A DNA stretch of 7,986 nucleotides from Gemmatimonadota bacterium (GTDB lineage: Bacteria; Gemmatimonadota; Gemmatimonadetes; Palauibacterales; Palauibacteraceae), in the NCBI GenBank assembly GCA_016649455.1, contig JAENXO010000107.1, forward strand, positions 1-7,986, written 5' to 3'. The notes below the pieces were generated by a model. It worked only from the letters and a program-made list of their open reading frames with translations, ran no database searches and was not told the origin of the DNA. A program made the position numbers and the translations under genes. Positions 1 to 6,136 of the stretch are shown one piece after another. How positions within the stretch are numbered: the first letter of the stretch is position 1; the number at the start of each line of letters is the position of its first letter.

Positions 1-694
1 CCGGAGCGGCAGATGCAGCCGGAGCGGCCGGCGTCTCGGGCAGGCCGCGGCGAACCGGCTTCGGCTTGACCGAAGGCTTGCGCGGCTTCTCCTCGATCTC
101 CACCTCGAATTCGGCCGCCGCCTCGACAACCCCTGTTTCAAGCTCGATTGCCGCATCATCCTCCGCGGCGAGCTGTTCTGTTTCCTCGTCGAGCTCCGCG
201 GCAGGCTCTTCCACGACGGATTCAATCTCGTCCGCCGTTTCCTCTGCCTCGACTTCGATCCCGATCCCAGTCTCCTCCAGCGAGGCGGGAGCGGTGTCGT
301 CGAATTCATCCGCTGCCACCTCGACCGACTCCTGCTCGGCCTCCGGAGTGGCGTCGCCCTCCAGGTCGGCGAAGATCGTGTCCGGCTCCGAATCGGCCAC
401 GTCGGCCTGCGCCCGCTCCGTGTCCTCTTGCGCTTCCGCGGTCTCGGCCTCCACGGGCTGCGGAGCAACCCGCCGCCGACGACGCCTGCGCGTACCGGTG
501 GACTCCGAGTCGCCCTCGCCCACCGTTCCACGACGCTCTCGCTCGAGGCGCGCGCGAAGCCTCGCGATCTGAACGTCCGTCACCGTGGACATGTGGCTTC
601 GCACCCTCACGTCCATCTGGTGAAGCATCAGAATCAGCTGCTTCGAATCGACGCCGAGTTCTTCGGCTGCTTCATACACGCGGTAATTCGCCAA
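1..694 (-). CDS. infB: Translation initiation factor IF-2, N-terminal part (cut by window edge)
   Basis: IF-2 is the GTPase that places initiator tRNA on the 30S subunit and promotes subunit joining. The visible 231 codons hold only the N-terminal region; the G domain lies outside the window. Residues 1-55 form the small helical IF2-N module (starts MANYRVYEAAEELGVDSKQL), which is typical of IF-2. A run of seven Arg follows at residues 69-75. From about residue 80 to the edge is a long linker rich in Glu, Ala and Val, typical of the disordered IF-2 spacer. The frame is open throughout. The start is TTG at 694, chosen because a perfect AGGAGG sits seven bases upstream and the IF2-N module begins immediately after it. 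It lies 69 bases downstream of ylxQ and is the last visible gene of the rimP-nusA-ylxQ-infB operon. The gene order strongly supports the call. Confidence 0.9.
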   Translation of the reverse strand, partial: MANYRVYEAAEELGVDSKQLILMLHQMDVRVRSHMSTVTDVQIARLRARLERERRGTVGEGDSESTGTRRRRRRRVAPQPVEAETAEAQEDTERAQADVADSEPDTIFADLEGDATPEAEQESVEVAADEFDDTAPASLEETGIGIEVEAEETADEIESVVEEPAAELDEETEQLAAEDDAAIELETGVVEAAAEFEVEIEEKPRKPSVKPKPVRRGLPETPAAPAASAAP

Positions 695-701
695 CGCCCG
701 T

Positions 702-707
702 CCTCCT
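702..707 (-). promoter_or_regulatory. Ribosome binding site of infB (decides a TTG start)
   Basis: A perfect AGGAGG lies seven bases before the TTG at 694. It fixes the non-ATG start of infB. No ATG start gives a full IF2-N module. Confidence 0.8.
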
Positions 708-763
708 GAGTGTTTTCCTGCGCGTGCCGTTCCAGCACGACTTGTCCTGCCCTGCTTCAAATT

Positions 764-1138
764 CTACTGCTCATGCCGACCGCCCGGCGCAATGTCGAGG
801 ACAGCCTCACGTGCGAGGATCTGCCTCATCCGCTGCGCGAGTCGGGCGTCCTCGATTCCGATCACCACCGCGCGATCCCGACCGATCGCCCTGCCAAGCG
901 CCTCGTGGCTCCCGCAAAGCAACCACGGCGTTCCCGTCGCTTCGAACACCGGAACCACTCGACTCCGAGCATTGTCCCCTGCATCTCTGGCTACGAGCGC
1001 CAGGCTCAACGACCCGCGGCGCGCGGCTTCCCTCACGGCCTTGGTTCCAATGACCGCCCGTCCGGCCCGACGCGTGAGGCCCACGAGGTTGAGGACCTCG
1101 GCATCCAGTCGCCCGAGATCAGCCGGCGCTTCCTCCAC
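764..1138 (-). CDS. ylxQ: L7Ae/L30e-type RNA-binding protein, YlxQ-like
   Basis: A 124-residue protein of the ribosomal L7Ae/L30e/S12e/Gadd45 fold. The fold is suggested by LNLVGLTRRAGRAVIGTKAV near residues 16-35, followed by alternating strands and helices (SLALVARDAGDN near 45-56, VPVFEATGTPWLLCGSHEALGRA near 62-84). Members bind kink-turn-like RNA; the bacterial YlxQ role is poorly known and ribosome-associated binding is inferred. Its position between nusA and infB is the usual place for ylxQ. The GTG start at 1138 lies inside the 3' end of nusA (20-base overlap) behind a GGAGGAGG stretch, so translation is probably coupled to nusA. The neighbour ylxR, often found just before ylxQ, is absent. 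About 20 extra C-terminal residues follow the fold and end in a polar tail. Confidence 0.85.
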   Translation of the reverse strand: MEEAPADLGRLDAEVLNLVGLTRRAGRAVIGTKAVREAARRGSLSLALVARDAGDNARSRVVPVFEATGTPWLLCGSHEALGRAIGRDRAVVIGIEDARLAQRMRQILAREAVLDIAPGGRHEQ

Positions 1139-2621
1139 TATCCTCCTCCGGCGCGACGGCTCCCACCTCTACCGACTCCCGCTCCGTTACTTCCTGCCCA
1201 TCATCGGCCTCCGCGACAGCTTCCGAGGGATCCGAATCCTCGGCCTGTTCCTCTTCAGCCGGCGGTGCCTCGGCCTGAGGCTCGTCCGCACCGATCGCGA
1301 AGATCGAACCCGGCTCCGCCGTGGGTGCCGGCGGCTCCTCGACGACCGTCAACTCGTCGATCAGGCCGACCAGGCGCTCGGCCTCTTCCTCGTCGATGCC
1401 CGGAACCTCGAGGAAGTCATCTTTCTCCATGTCCAGCACGTTCACGAAGGTGTCGATCCCTGCGGCCTGCAACGCGGCCAGGGTCGCCGGCGTGAGTCCT
1501 TCGAGCTCGGACAGCGGAAAGTCCGCGATCTCGTATTCGTCTCCACCGCCGAACAGTGCCGACTCCGCCCCCCGAGCCAGCCAGTCCCGGCTGGAATAGA
1601 GATCGAGCTGCCAGCCGATCAGCTGGGACGCCAGGCGCACGTTCTGACCGTTCCGTCCGATGGCCAGCGAGAGCTGGTCCTCGTCCACGATCGCCGTAAT
1701 CACGTGCCGCTCGGTGTCCGAAATGACCTTCGCCACCCGGGCGGGAGCCAGTGCTCTGCGAGCGAACATCTCCGGGTCCGGATGCCATGGGACGATGTCG
1801 ATCCGTTCTCCACCGAGCTCCGACACCACCGCCTGGACCCTCGAGCCCTTGAGACCGACGCACGCTCCCACGGGATCCACGGTCTCGTCCCGCGACGACA
1901 CGGCGATCTTCGTCCTTCCTCCGGCCTCCCGGACGATCTCCTTGATCTCGACGATCGACTGGTAGATTTCGGGGACTTCCAGTCCGAACAGCGCCTTGAC
2001 GAACAGGGGATCCGCACGCGACAGGATCAGTCGCGGTCCTCGCGGCGTCTCCTCGAGCTTCTTCAGCACGGCACGAATCGACTCGCCCTGGCGGAACCGC
2101 TCCCGCGGATTCTGCTCACGCCACGGAATGATCGCCTCGGCTTCGCGGGCCCGATTCAGCATCACCACGATCTTACCGCGCTCGATCTGCTGGACCTCAC
2201 CGGAGACCAGTTCACCGACGATTCCGCTGAACTCCTGCCTGATCTTGTCGCGCTCGCCTTCACGTACTCGCTGGATGATCCTCTGCTTGGCCGCCATTAC
2301 GGCGTTCCGACCGAACTCCGAGAACGCCATCGGTATCTCGATCAGGTCTCCGACCTCGAAGTCCGGGTCGTCGAACCGGGCTTCCACCAGCGGGATCTGT
2401 CGAGCCCGATCCTCTACCACCTCCACGACTTCCTTGAGCACCACGATCTTGATGTCACCGTCATCCTGGATGGCGATCTCCGCCTCCACCGGCCCACCAA
2501 AATGGCGGGCCAGGGCGGCGTGAATTCCGTCCCGGATCAGATCGTGCAGATCCGCGTCAGACAGTGACTTGTTAGCCGTCATGACGCGGAATGCTTCCAC
2601 TACTGGAATCTGGTCGCTCAT
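1119..2621 (-). CDS. nusA: Transcription termination/antitermination protein NusA
   Basis: NusA binds RNA polymerase and nascent RNA and controls pausing, intrinsic termination and antitermination. The 500-residue product has the full order: N-terminal polymerase-binding domain (about 1-130), S1 domain (about 134-200, including GKIVVMLNRAREAEAIIPWRE), KH1 (about 201-280, with GACVGLKGSR at 252-261), and KH2 (about 285-345, with AIGRNGQNVR at 320-329). A helix-hairpin-helix-like acidic repeat follows (about 368-425, LEVPGIDEEEAERLV), then a disordered Glu/Ala/Pro tail of about 70 residues. The start is the ATG at 2621, placed at MSDQIPVVEAF after a GAGGGAG ribosome site. An upstream in-frame start would only add about 36 unconserved residues overlapping the end of rimP. 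This is the only gene in the window that clearly starts with ATG. The 3' end overlaps ylxQ by 20 bases. Confidence 0.98.
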   Translation of the reverse strand: MSDQIPVVEAFRVMTANKSLSDADLHDLIRDGIHAALARHFGGPVEAEIAIQDDGDIKIVVLKEVVEVVEDRARQIPLVEARFDDPDFEVGDLIEIPMAFSEFGRNAVMAAKQRIIQRVREGERDKIRQEFSGIVGELVSGEVQQIERGKIVVMLNRAREAEAIIPWREQNPRERFRQGESIRAVLKKLEETPRGPRLILSRADPLFVKALFGLEVPEIYQSIVEIKEIVREAGGRTKIAVSSRDETVDPVGACVGLKGSRVQAVVSELGGERIDIVPWHPDPEMFARRALAPARVAKVISDTERHVITAIVDEDQLSLAIGRNGQNVRLASQLIGWQLDLYSSRDWLARGAESALFGGGDEYEIADFPLSELEGLTPATLAALQAAGIDTFVNVLDMEKDDFLEVPGIDEEEAERLVGLIDELTVVEEPPAPTAEPGSIFAIGADEPQAEAPPAEEEQAEDSDPSEAVAEADDGQEVTERESVEVGAVAPEEDSGGSAG

Positions 2622-2685
2622 CTCCCTCTTCCGATCTCCCTCGTTGCTTCCGCACCCACGTGACGTCCGGCTTCCCGCGACCGGC

Positions 2686-3183
2686 TCACAGGTCGCTCTC
2701 GGGTCGATAGACGAGGTTTGCCCTGGCAATGCCGGTCAGCGGCACGCGCATTTCCCCATCTTCGGCCTCGAGCACGACAACCGGTCCCCCATCGCCCTCT
2801 TCTGTTACGCCACGGAGGATCCCCTCCACCTGTCGTTCGCCGCCCGCCAGCGGACCGAAGCCCCGCAGACGCACCGCGAATCCGGCAAATCGCTCGTAGT
2901 CGCTCTGTCGCACGAGTGGTCGTTCCACGCCGGGCGAGGACACCTCCAGGATGTAGCTCTCGCCCGCCTCACCCGTCTCGTCCAACCACTCCCGAACCTC
3001 GCGACTGATGACAGCGCAGTCCTCGACCGTCAGCTCCGACCTGCCCGGGATGCCTCCCGGCCTGTCGACTCGCAGCCTGAGGAGTGGACGACGACGGCCA
3101 CCGCCCCTGTCCACTGCCACCAGTTCGAAGCCGAGCCTTGTCACGACTGCTTCAATCCCTGGTTCCATCTTATCCACGGTCAC
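2686..3183 (-). CDS. rimP: Ribosome maturation factor RimP
   Basis: RimP is a cytoplasmic 30S-subunit assembly factor. The 165-residue protein has the family signature SYILEVSSPGVERPLV at about 76-91, followed by YERFAG, which ends the N-terminal alpha/beta domain. A C-terminal Sm-like beta barrel follows (about 102-160: AVRLRG, VEGILRGV, VVVLEAEDGEMRVPLTGIARANLV). Length is normal for the family. The start is given as GTG at 3183, which has GGGAGAG a few bases upstream. GTG at 3177 and ATG at 3168 are alternatives that would shorten it by two or five residues. It is the first gene of the operon, 64 bases before nusA, and sits behind a structured leader. Confidence 0.95.
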   Translation of the reverse strand: MTVDKMEPGIEAVVTRLGFELVAVDRGGGRRRPLLRLRVDRPGGIPGRSELTVEDCAVISREVREWLDETGEAGESYILEVSSPGVERPLVRQSDYERFAGFAVRLRGFGPLAGGERQVEGILRGVTEEGDGGPVVVLEAEDGEMRVPLTGIARANLVYRPESDL

Positions 3184-3245
3184 TGACTCTCCCGCATCTC
3201 CCGTGTCGTCCCGCTCCAGATCCGCGGACGAGACGTACCCCCAAC

Positions 3246-3277
3246 AAAAAAGTGGGGCCGCGAGCGTTTCCCCACTT
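3246..3277 (-). terminator. Intrinsic terminator after pgeF / in the rimP leader
   Basis: Read on the minus strand, AAGTGGGG and CCCCACTT form a perfect 8-bp stem around a 12-base loop. The transcript then runs into six U, two of them in the stem. It lies 90 bases after the pgeF stop and would end the murA-pgeF transcript. It also lies about 50 bases downstream of the candidate rimP promoter, so it could act as an attenuator for the nusA operon. No U-tract follows in the plus direction, so it is directional. Confidence 0.85.
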
Positions 3278-3280
3278 CAG

Positions 3281-3300
3281 GTCCAGACGTGGACGTCCGG
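3281..3300 (-). other. Two overlapping hairpins just upstream of the terminator
   Basis: GTCCA and TGGAC (3281-3285 with 3290-3294) form a 5-bp stem with a four-base loop. An alternative stem pairs 3283-3289 with 3294-3300, seven positions with one mismatch. The two stems share bases and cannot form together. They lie in the transcribed region between the candidate rimP promoter and the terminator, which is where a regulatory switch would sit. Function is inference only. Confidence 0.4.
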
Positions 3301-3333
3301 GCGGCCTGCCCCAGACGTGTTTCTCAACCGCAG

Positions 3334-3362
3334 AAGATAGTGTCGAAACAGCTCGAGGGCAA
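3334..3362 (-). promoter_or_regulatory. Candidate promoter of the rimP-nusA-ylxQ-infB operon
   Basis: On the minus strand TTGCCC (3357-3362) and TATCTT (3334-3339) are separated by exactly 17 bases, close to sigma-70 consensus spacing. It lies just past the pgeF stop. Transcription would begin near 3327 and give a leader of about 145 bases before rimP. No comparable promoter was seen between the terminator and rimP. Confidence 0.55.
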
Positions 3363-3367
3363 ACCCG

Positions 3368-4117
3368 TCATTCGTACCGCACACGCCATCCCAGAAAGGC
3401 CGCCATTCGTCCGGCGGTGCCTTGAGAACCTCTGTGCGAGTGCAGAAGATCGGCACTGCAGCGAGTGCACCAGCTCGACGCCGAGATCGCGCTCGCGGGA
3501 ACACCCAACCGTATCGTTTCCTCCGTCAGCCAGGCCCTGAGGTCGAGAATGCCGTGGTCCGTCCCCGGACGCCCGAACTCCCGAAGCACCTCTGGCCCGA
3601 CTTCATAGCACTCTCCGCAGATCGCCGGGCCCAGGTGGACCCGCAGTTCAGTCCGAGCCGCACCGTTCAGGGCTTCGAGGGTCTGAATCCCCTGTTCCAC
3701 GATCCCCGCCAGCGCTCCCCGCCAGCCTGCGTGAAGCAGAGAGAATCCCCCGGAAACGGGATCGAGAAGATATACGGGCACGCAGTCCGCAGTGGTCACC
3801 GTGAGGAGAACACCTGGACGGTCCGTCGCCAGGCCATCCATGTCCCCGGCGACGCAGAATCCGAACGGGGGAGACGGGTCGACGACTTCCACCCTGGCCC
3901 CATGAACCTGTCGGCCGACGACGCACGCGCGGCACTCGAGGGCGGCCGTCAGCGATTCGAACCGCTCCGAAACCGCCCAGACGGAATCAGAACCGGACAG
4001 ACCGTAGTCCTGTGGGGCGACCGTCGTTCCGGCGACCAGACCGGGGAATCCCCGTTCCCAGTCTGTATGAACGAGCAGATCGATTCCCCGGACCGATATT
4101 CGTTCCTCCCTGGTCAA
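3368..4117 (-). CDS. pgeF: Peptidoglycan editing factor PgeF (YfiH/LACC1 family)
   Basis: This family of cytoplasmic metal-dependent enzymes was long labelled polyphenol oxidase/laccase-domain. E. coli YfiH removes wrongly incorporated L-Ser from UDP-MurNAc, and other members act on purine nucleosides. The 249-residue protein carries the three metal/active-site positions: QVHG near residue 72, TTADCVPVYLLDP near 108-120 (Cys), and LLHAGWRGALAGIVEQGIQ near 127-145 (His). It also has GPAICGECYEVGPEV and the C-terminal WCTRCSADLLHSHRG...GRMAAF. The N-terminal quarter lacks the usual STRxGGVS and SLNLG motifs. The TTG at 4117 overlaps the murA stop as TTGA, and GAGG lies seven bases before it. 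TTG at 4120 is the alternative and adds one residue. Pairing with murA supports the peptidoglycan role. Confidence 0.93.
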   Translation of the reverse strand: MTREERISVRGIDLLVHTDWERGFPGLVAGTTVAPQDYGLSGSDSVWAVSERFESLTAALECRACVVGRQVHGARVEVVDPSPPFGFCVAGDMDGLATDRPGVLLTVTTADCVPVYLLDPVSGGFSLLHAGWRGALAGIVEQGIQTLEALNGAARTELRVHLGPAICGECYEVGPEVLREFGRPGTDHGILDLRAWLTEETIRLGVPASAISASSWCTRCSADLLHSHRGSQGTAGRMAAFLGWRVRYE

Positions 4118-5397
4118 CAAGGAGCCTCGATCCTCTCGATCTCCGCCCCGAGCGCCCGCAACCGCACGTCGATCCGCTCATATCCGCGTTCGATCTGCCC
4201 GATGTTGTAAATCCGGCTCTCGCCTTCAGCCGCGAGCGCCGCAATCAGCAAGGCCATTCCGGCCCTGATGTCAGGGCTTTCCATCACCGAACCATGCAGA
4301 TTCGACGACCCGACCACGACAGCCCGATGCGGATCGCACAGCACGACACGAGCGCCCATCGCGATCACTTTGTCCGCGAAATACATCCGCGATTCGAACA
4401 GCTTCTCGTGGATCAGGATCGTGCCCCGGCACTGCGTGGCGACCACCAGGGCGATCGACATCAGGTCGGCGGGAAACGCGGGCCAGGGTCCGTCTCCCAG
4501 GGTCGGAATCTGGTCTCCCAGATCCGGCTGGACCTCCAGCGCCTGGTCGGACGGCACGTGGAGCTCACGGTCACGCAGCATGCAACGAATTCCCATTTTC
4601 TCGAACCCGACCCGCAACGGATCGAAGTGCTCGATCTCGACATCCTCAATGATAACTTCGGATCCGGTGATCGCCGCTAGACCGACCATGCTGCCCACTT
4701 CGATGTGATCGGTCCCGATACGCCAGGACCCGCCACCCAGGCTCGATACACCTTGAATCGTCAGCCTGTGAGTTCCAATGCCCTCGATCCCCGCCCCGAG
4801 GCTGACCAGGAAGTTGCACAGGTCTTGAACGTGTGGCTCTGCCGCGGCATTGCGGAGCGTGGTCTCTCCGGTAGCCCGAACGGATGCGAGAATCGCGTTC
4901 TCCGTTCCCGTGACCGACGGCTCGTCGAGAAAGATATCGGCTCCAACCAATTCCCTGGCGCGCAGTTCATAGCTCTCGCCTGCCTCCACTTTCGATCCCA
5001 GGCGACTGAGGGCCAGAAAATGCGTGTCGAGACGCCGGCGCCCGATCACATCTCCGCCTGGAGGTGGCAGCACCACCTCTCCGAGCCGGGCCAGCAGCGG
5101 CCCGGCGAGCAGGATCGACGCCCGGATGCGGCGGGAGAGTTCCGGGTCCACCGATCCCGTGTGCAGGCCGCTGGCATCCACCCGGAACGTGTTGTCCGAC
5201 ACGTGCTCGACACCCGCCCCGAGTTGCCGCATGAGCTCGATCATCGTGAATACATCACGGATCTCAGGCACGTTGTCCAGTTCGACCGGCTCGTCCGCAA
5301 GAAGACATGCGGCGAGAATCGGAAGCGCCCCGTTCTTGTTGCCGGACGGACGGAATCTCCCCCCCAGTCTGGCCGGACCTTGAATGCGATAGTGCAC
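4114..5397 (-). CDS. murA: UDP-N-acetylglucosamine 1-carboxyvinyltransferase MurA
   Basis: MurA transfers enolpyruvate from PEP to UDP-GlcNAc, the first committed step of peptidoglycan synthesis in the cytoplasm. The 427-residue product has normal length and the EPSP-synthase-like two-domain fold. Visible landmarks are SGNKNGALPIL (Lys21 and Asn22, PEP/substrate site), RRIRAS (Arg92), the catalytic loop PGGDVIGRRRLDTH (Asp116, Arg120), WPAFPADLMS (the conserved Asp corresponding to E. coli Asp305), and RGYERIDVRLRALGAEIERI near the C-terminus. The loop residue that is Cys115 in E. coli is Asp here, codon at 5050-5052. The start is GTG at 5397, chosen because AAAGGAG lies seven bases upstream and the family begins about six residues before QGP. 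A longer in-frame start at 5466 would add 23 unconserved residues. The gene is first in a murA-pgeF unit, with a promoter candidate 53 bases upstream. Confidence 0.97.
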   Translation of the reverse strand: MHYRIQGPARLGGRFRPSGNKNGALPILAACLLADEPVELDNVPEIRDVFTMIELMRQLGAGVEHVSDNTFRVDASGLHTGSVDPELSRRIRASILLAGPLLARLGEVVLPPPGGDVIGRRRLDTHFLALSRLGSKVEAGESYELRARELVGADIFLDEPSVTGTENAILASVRATGETTLRNAAAEPHVQDLCNFLVSLGAGIEGIGTHRLTIQGVSSLGGGSWRIGTDHIEVGSMVGLAAITGSEVIIEDVEIEHFDPLRVGFEKMGIRCMLRDRELHVPSDQALEVQPDLGDQIPTLGDGPWPAFPADLMSIALVVATQCRGTILIHEKLFESRMYFADKVIAMGARVVLCDPHRAVVVGSSNLHGSVMESPDIRAGMALLIAALAAEGESRIYNIGQIERGYERIDVRLRALGAEIERIEAPC

Positions 5398-5404
5398 GAC
5401 CGTG

Positions 5405-5411
5405 CTCCTTT
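5405..5411 (-). promoter_or_regulatory. Ribosome binding site of murA (decides a GTG start)
   Basis: AAAGGAG lies seven bases before the GTG at 5397. This supports the short N-terminus expected for MurA over the upstream ATG at 5466. Confidence 0.75.
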
Positions 5412-5449
5412 CCCTCGCGACGCGCGACCCGGTTTCGGGCCAGTGGAGC

Positions 5450-5479
5450 AAGGTAGAGGATGGCAAGAATGACTGGCAA
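5450..5479 (-). promoter_or_regulatory. Candidate promoter of murA-pgeF
   Basis: On the minus strand TTGCCA (5474-5479) and TACCTT (5450-5455) are separated by 18 bases. Transcription would begin near 5443, giving a leader of about 45 bases that contains the AAAGGAG site. Spacing is one base longer than ideal. Confidence 0.45.
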
Positions 5480-5521
5480 CGCGACCCGGGCCCGATTCCA
5501 CCCGCAGCGGGGAGTCACCGC

Positions 5522-5550
5522 TTGACAGCTTCCGTCGACGGGTTCATGCT
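5522..5550 (+). promoter_or_regulatory. Candidate promoter of the EIIA - PII-like - antiporter genes
   Basis: A perfect TTGACA (5522-5527) is followed after 17 bases by CATGCT (5545-5550), a weak -10. An alternative pair in the same region is TCGACG (5535-5540) with TAGCCT (5558-5563), also 17 bases apart. One of these probably drives the plus-strand cassette. The choice is not settled by sequence alone. Confidence 0.4.
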
Positions 5551-5601
5551 CCTCCGGTAGCCTTCGCGGACGCTGTCCGGGATGGCCGAGGGCGCCCAGC
5601 G

Positions 5602-5609
5602 AGGAGGAG
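5602..5609 (+). promoter_or_regulatory. Ribosome binding site of the EIIA gene (decides a GTG start)
   Basis: AGGAGGAG ends eight bases before the GTG at 5618. The upstream in-frame ATG at 5582 has no ribosome site, and family members begin with a short MKLTxYL-like stretch, so the GTG is preferred. Confidence 0.75.
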
Positions 5610-5617
5610 CCGGCAAA

Positions 5618-6082
5618 GTGAAGCTCACCGAGTATCTGGAAGCGGGCCTCGTCGTTTTCAACGTCCAGCCCGGCGAGGTCGCTGACATCCTGTCTCAGCT
5701 AATCGATCCCCTCGTGCGTGACGGCACCCTCAGCAGTTCCGAACGGGTTCTCGAGGCGCTGCTCGCCCGGGAGAAGGTGCTGAGCACAGGTATCGGCCAG
5801 GGGATAGCGGTTCCACACGCGATCAGCGAGGTGATCCATTCTCCCCAGCTCATCGTGGGGCTGGCGCCGCAAGGTGTCGATTATCACTCGATGGACGACG
5901 CACCCGTGAACGTGTTCTTCGTCCTCCTGTCTCCCCCCGATCGCGCGGGACACCACATCCGGCTGCTCGCCCGGATTGCACGCCTTGCCCGTCATCCGGA
6001 ATTCGTCGATGCGCTGCGGAACTGCGAGACGGGCGAGGAAGTCGTGAGCCACATTCACGAATATGAGCAGGAGCACGTCTAG
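5618..6082 (+). CDS. PTS EIIA domain protein (fructose/nitrogen type, PtsN-like)
   Basis: A single-domain, 154-residue EIIA of the fructose/mannitol/Ntr family (PTS EIIA type 2). In this family a His is phosphorylated by HPr-type donors and the protein passes the phosphate to a sugar permease or acts as a regulator, as EIIA-Ntr does for potassium transport and kinases. The start KLTEYLEAGLVVFNV, the phospho-acceptor segment STGIGQGIAVPHA (His67) and the tail NVFFVLLSPPDRAGHHIRLLARIARLARHPEF...ALRNCETGEEVV are all diagnostic. No EIIB or EIIC lies next to it, which favours a regulatory role over sugar uptake. The downstream gene order (PII-like protein, antiporter) suggests ion or nitrogen control, but this is inference. 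The start is GTG at 5618. The gene symbol ptsN is possible but is left blank because orthology is not shown. Confidence 0.9.
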   Translation: MKLTEYLEAGLVVFNVQPGEVADILSQLIDPLVRDGTLSSSERVLEALLAREKVLSTGIGQGIAVPHAISEVIHSPQLIVGLAPQGVDYHSMDDAPVNVFFVLLSPPDRAGHHIRLLARIARLARHPEFVDALRNCETGEEVVSHIHEYEQEHV

Positions 6083-6087
6083 GCCCG

Positions 6088-6119
6088 ACCGGGAAGGTCC
6101 TGTAGCCGGGATTCCCGGT
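6088..6119 (+). repeat. Perfect inverted repeat between the EIIA and PII-like genes
   Basis: ACCGGGAA (6088-6095) and TTCCCGGT (6112-6119) are perfect 8-base complements around 16 bases. Two smaller hairpins overlap it: GACC with GGTC at 6087-6098, and CCGGG with CCCGG at 6106-6118. No U-tract follows, so it is not a normal terminator. It ends a few bases before the ribosome site of the next gene (GAGGAG near 6126-6131), so it could influence RNA stability or translation of the downstream pair, or bind a dimeric protein. Confidence 0.5.
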
Positions 6120-6136
6120 GAAGCCGAGGAGCCGCC

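Noticed and set aside
723..739. Short stem CGTGC/GCACG between ylxQ and infB
   Set aside because: Only five base pairs, no U-tract, and expected by chance in high-GC DNA.
66..1495. Several overlapping plus-strand open frames opposite infB and ylxQ
   Set aside because: Their products are Ser/Ala or Arg/Pro repeats produced by reading acidic coding DNA backwards. The minus-strand genes explain the region.
792..2567. Very long open frame on the plus strand opposite nusA and ylxQ (591 codons)
   Set aside because: It lies antisense to nusA, which shows all its conserved domains. The plus-strand product is rich in Arg, Leu and Asp with no family motif. Long antisense open frames are common in high-GC genes.
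3278..3367. Possible tRNA gene upstream of rimP, as metY in E. coli
   Set aside because: No GGTTCGA-type T-loop, anticodon arm or acceptor stem could be found on either strand.
3277..3504. Minus-strand open frame across the pgeF 3' end and leader
   Set aside because: It is in another frame than pgeF, whose C-terminal motifs are clear, and it runs into the terminator hairpin.
5515..5547. Ten-codon minus-strand open frame (MNPSTEAVKR) with a GGAGGAG site upstream of murA
   Set aside because: It lies upstream of the candidate murA promoter and overlaps the plus-strand promoter region. No stop-start logic or attenuator hairpin follows it. Chance is the simpler explanation.
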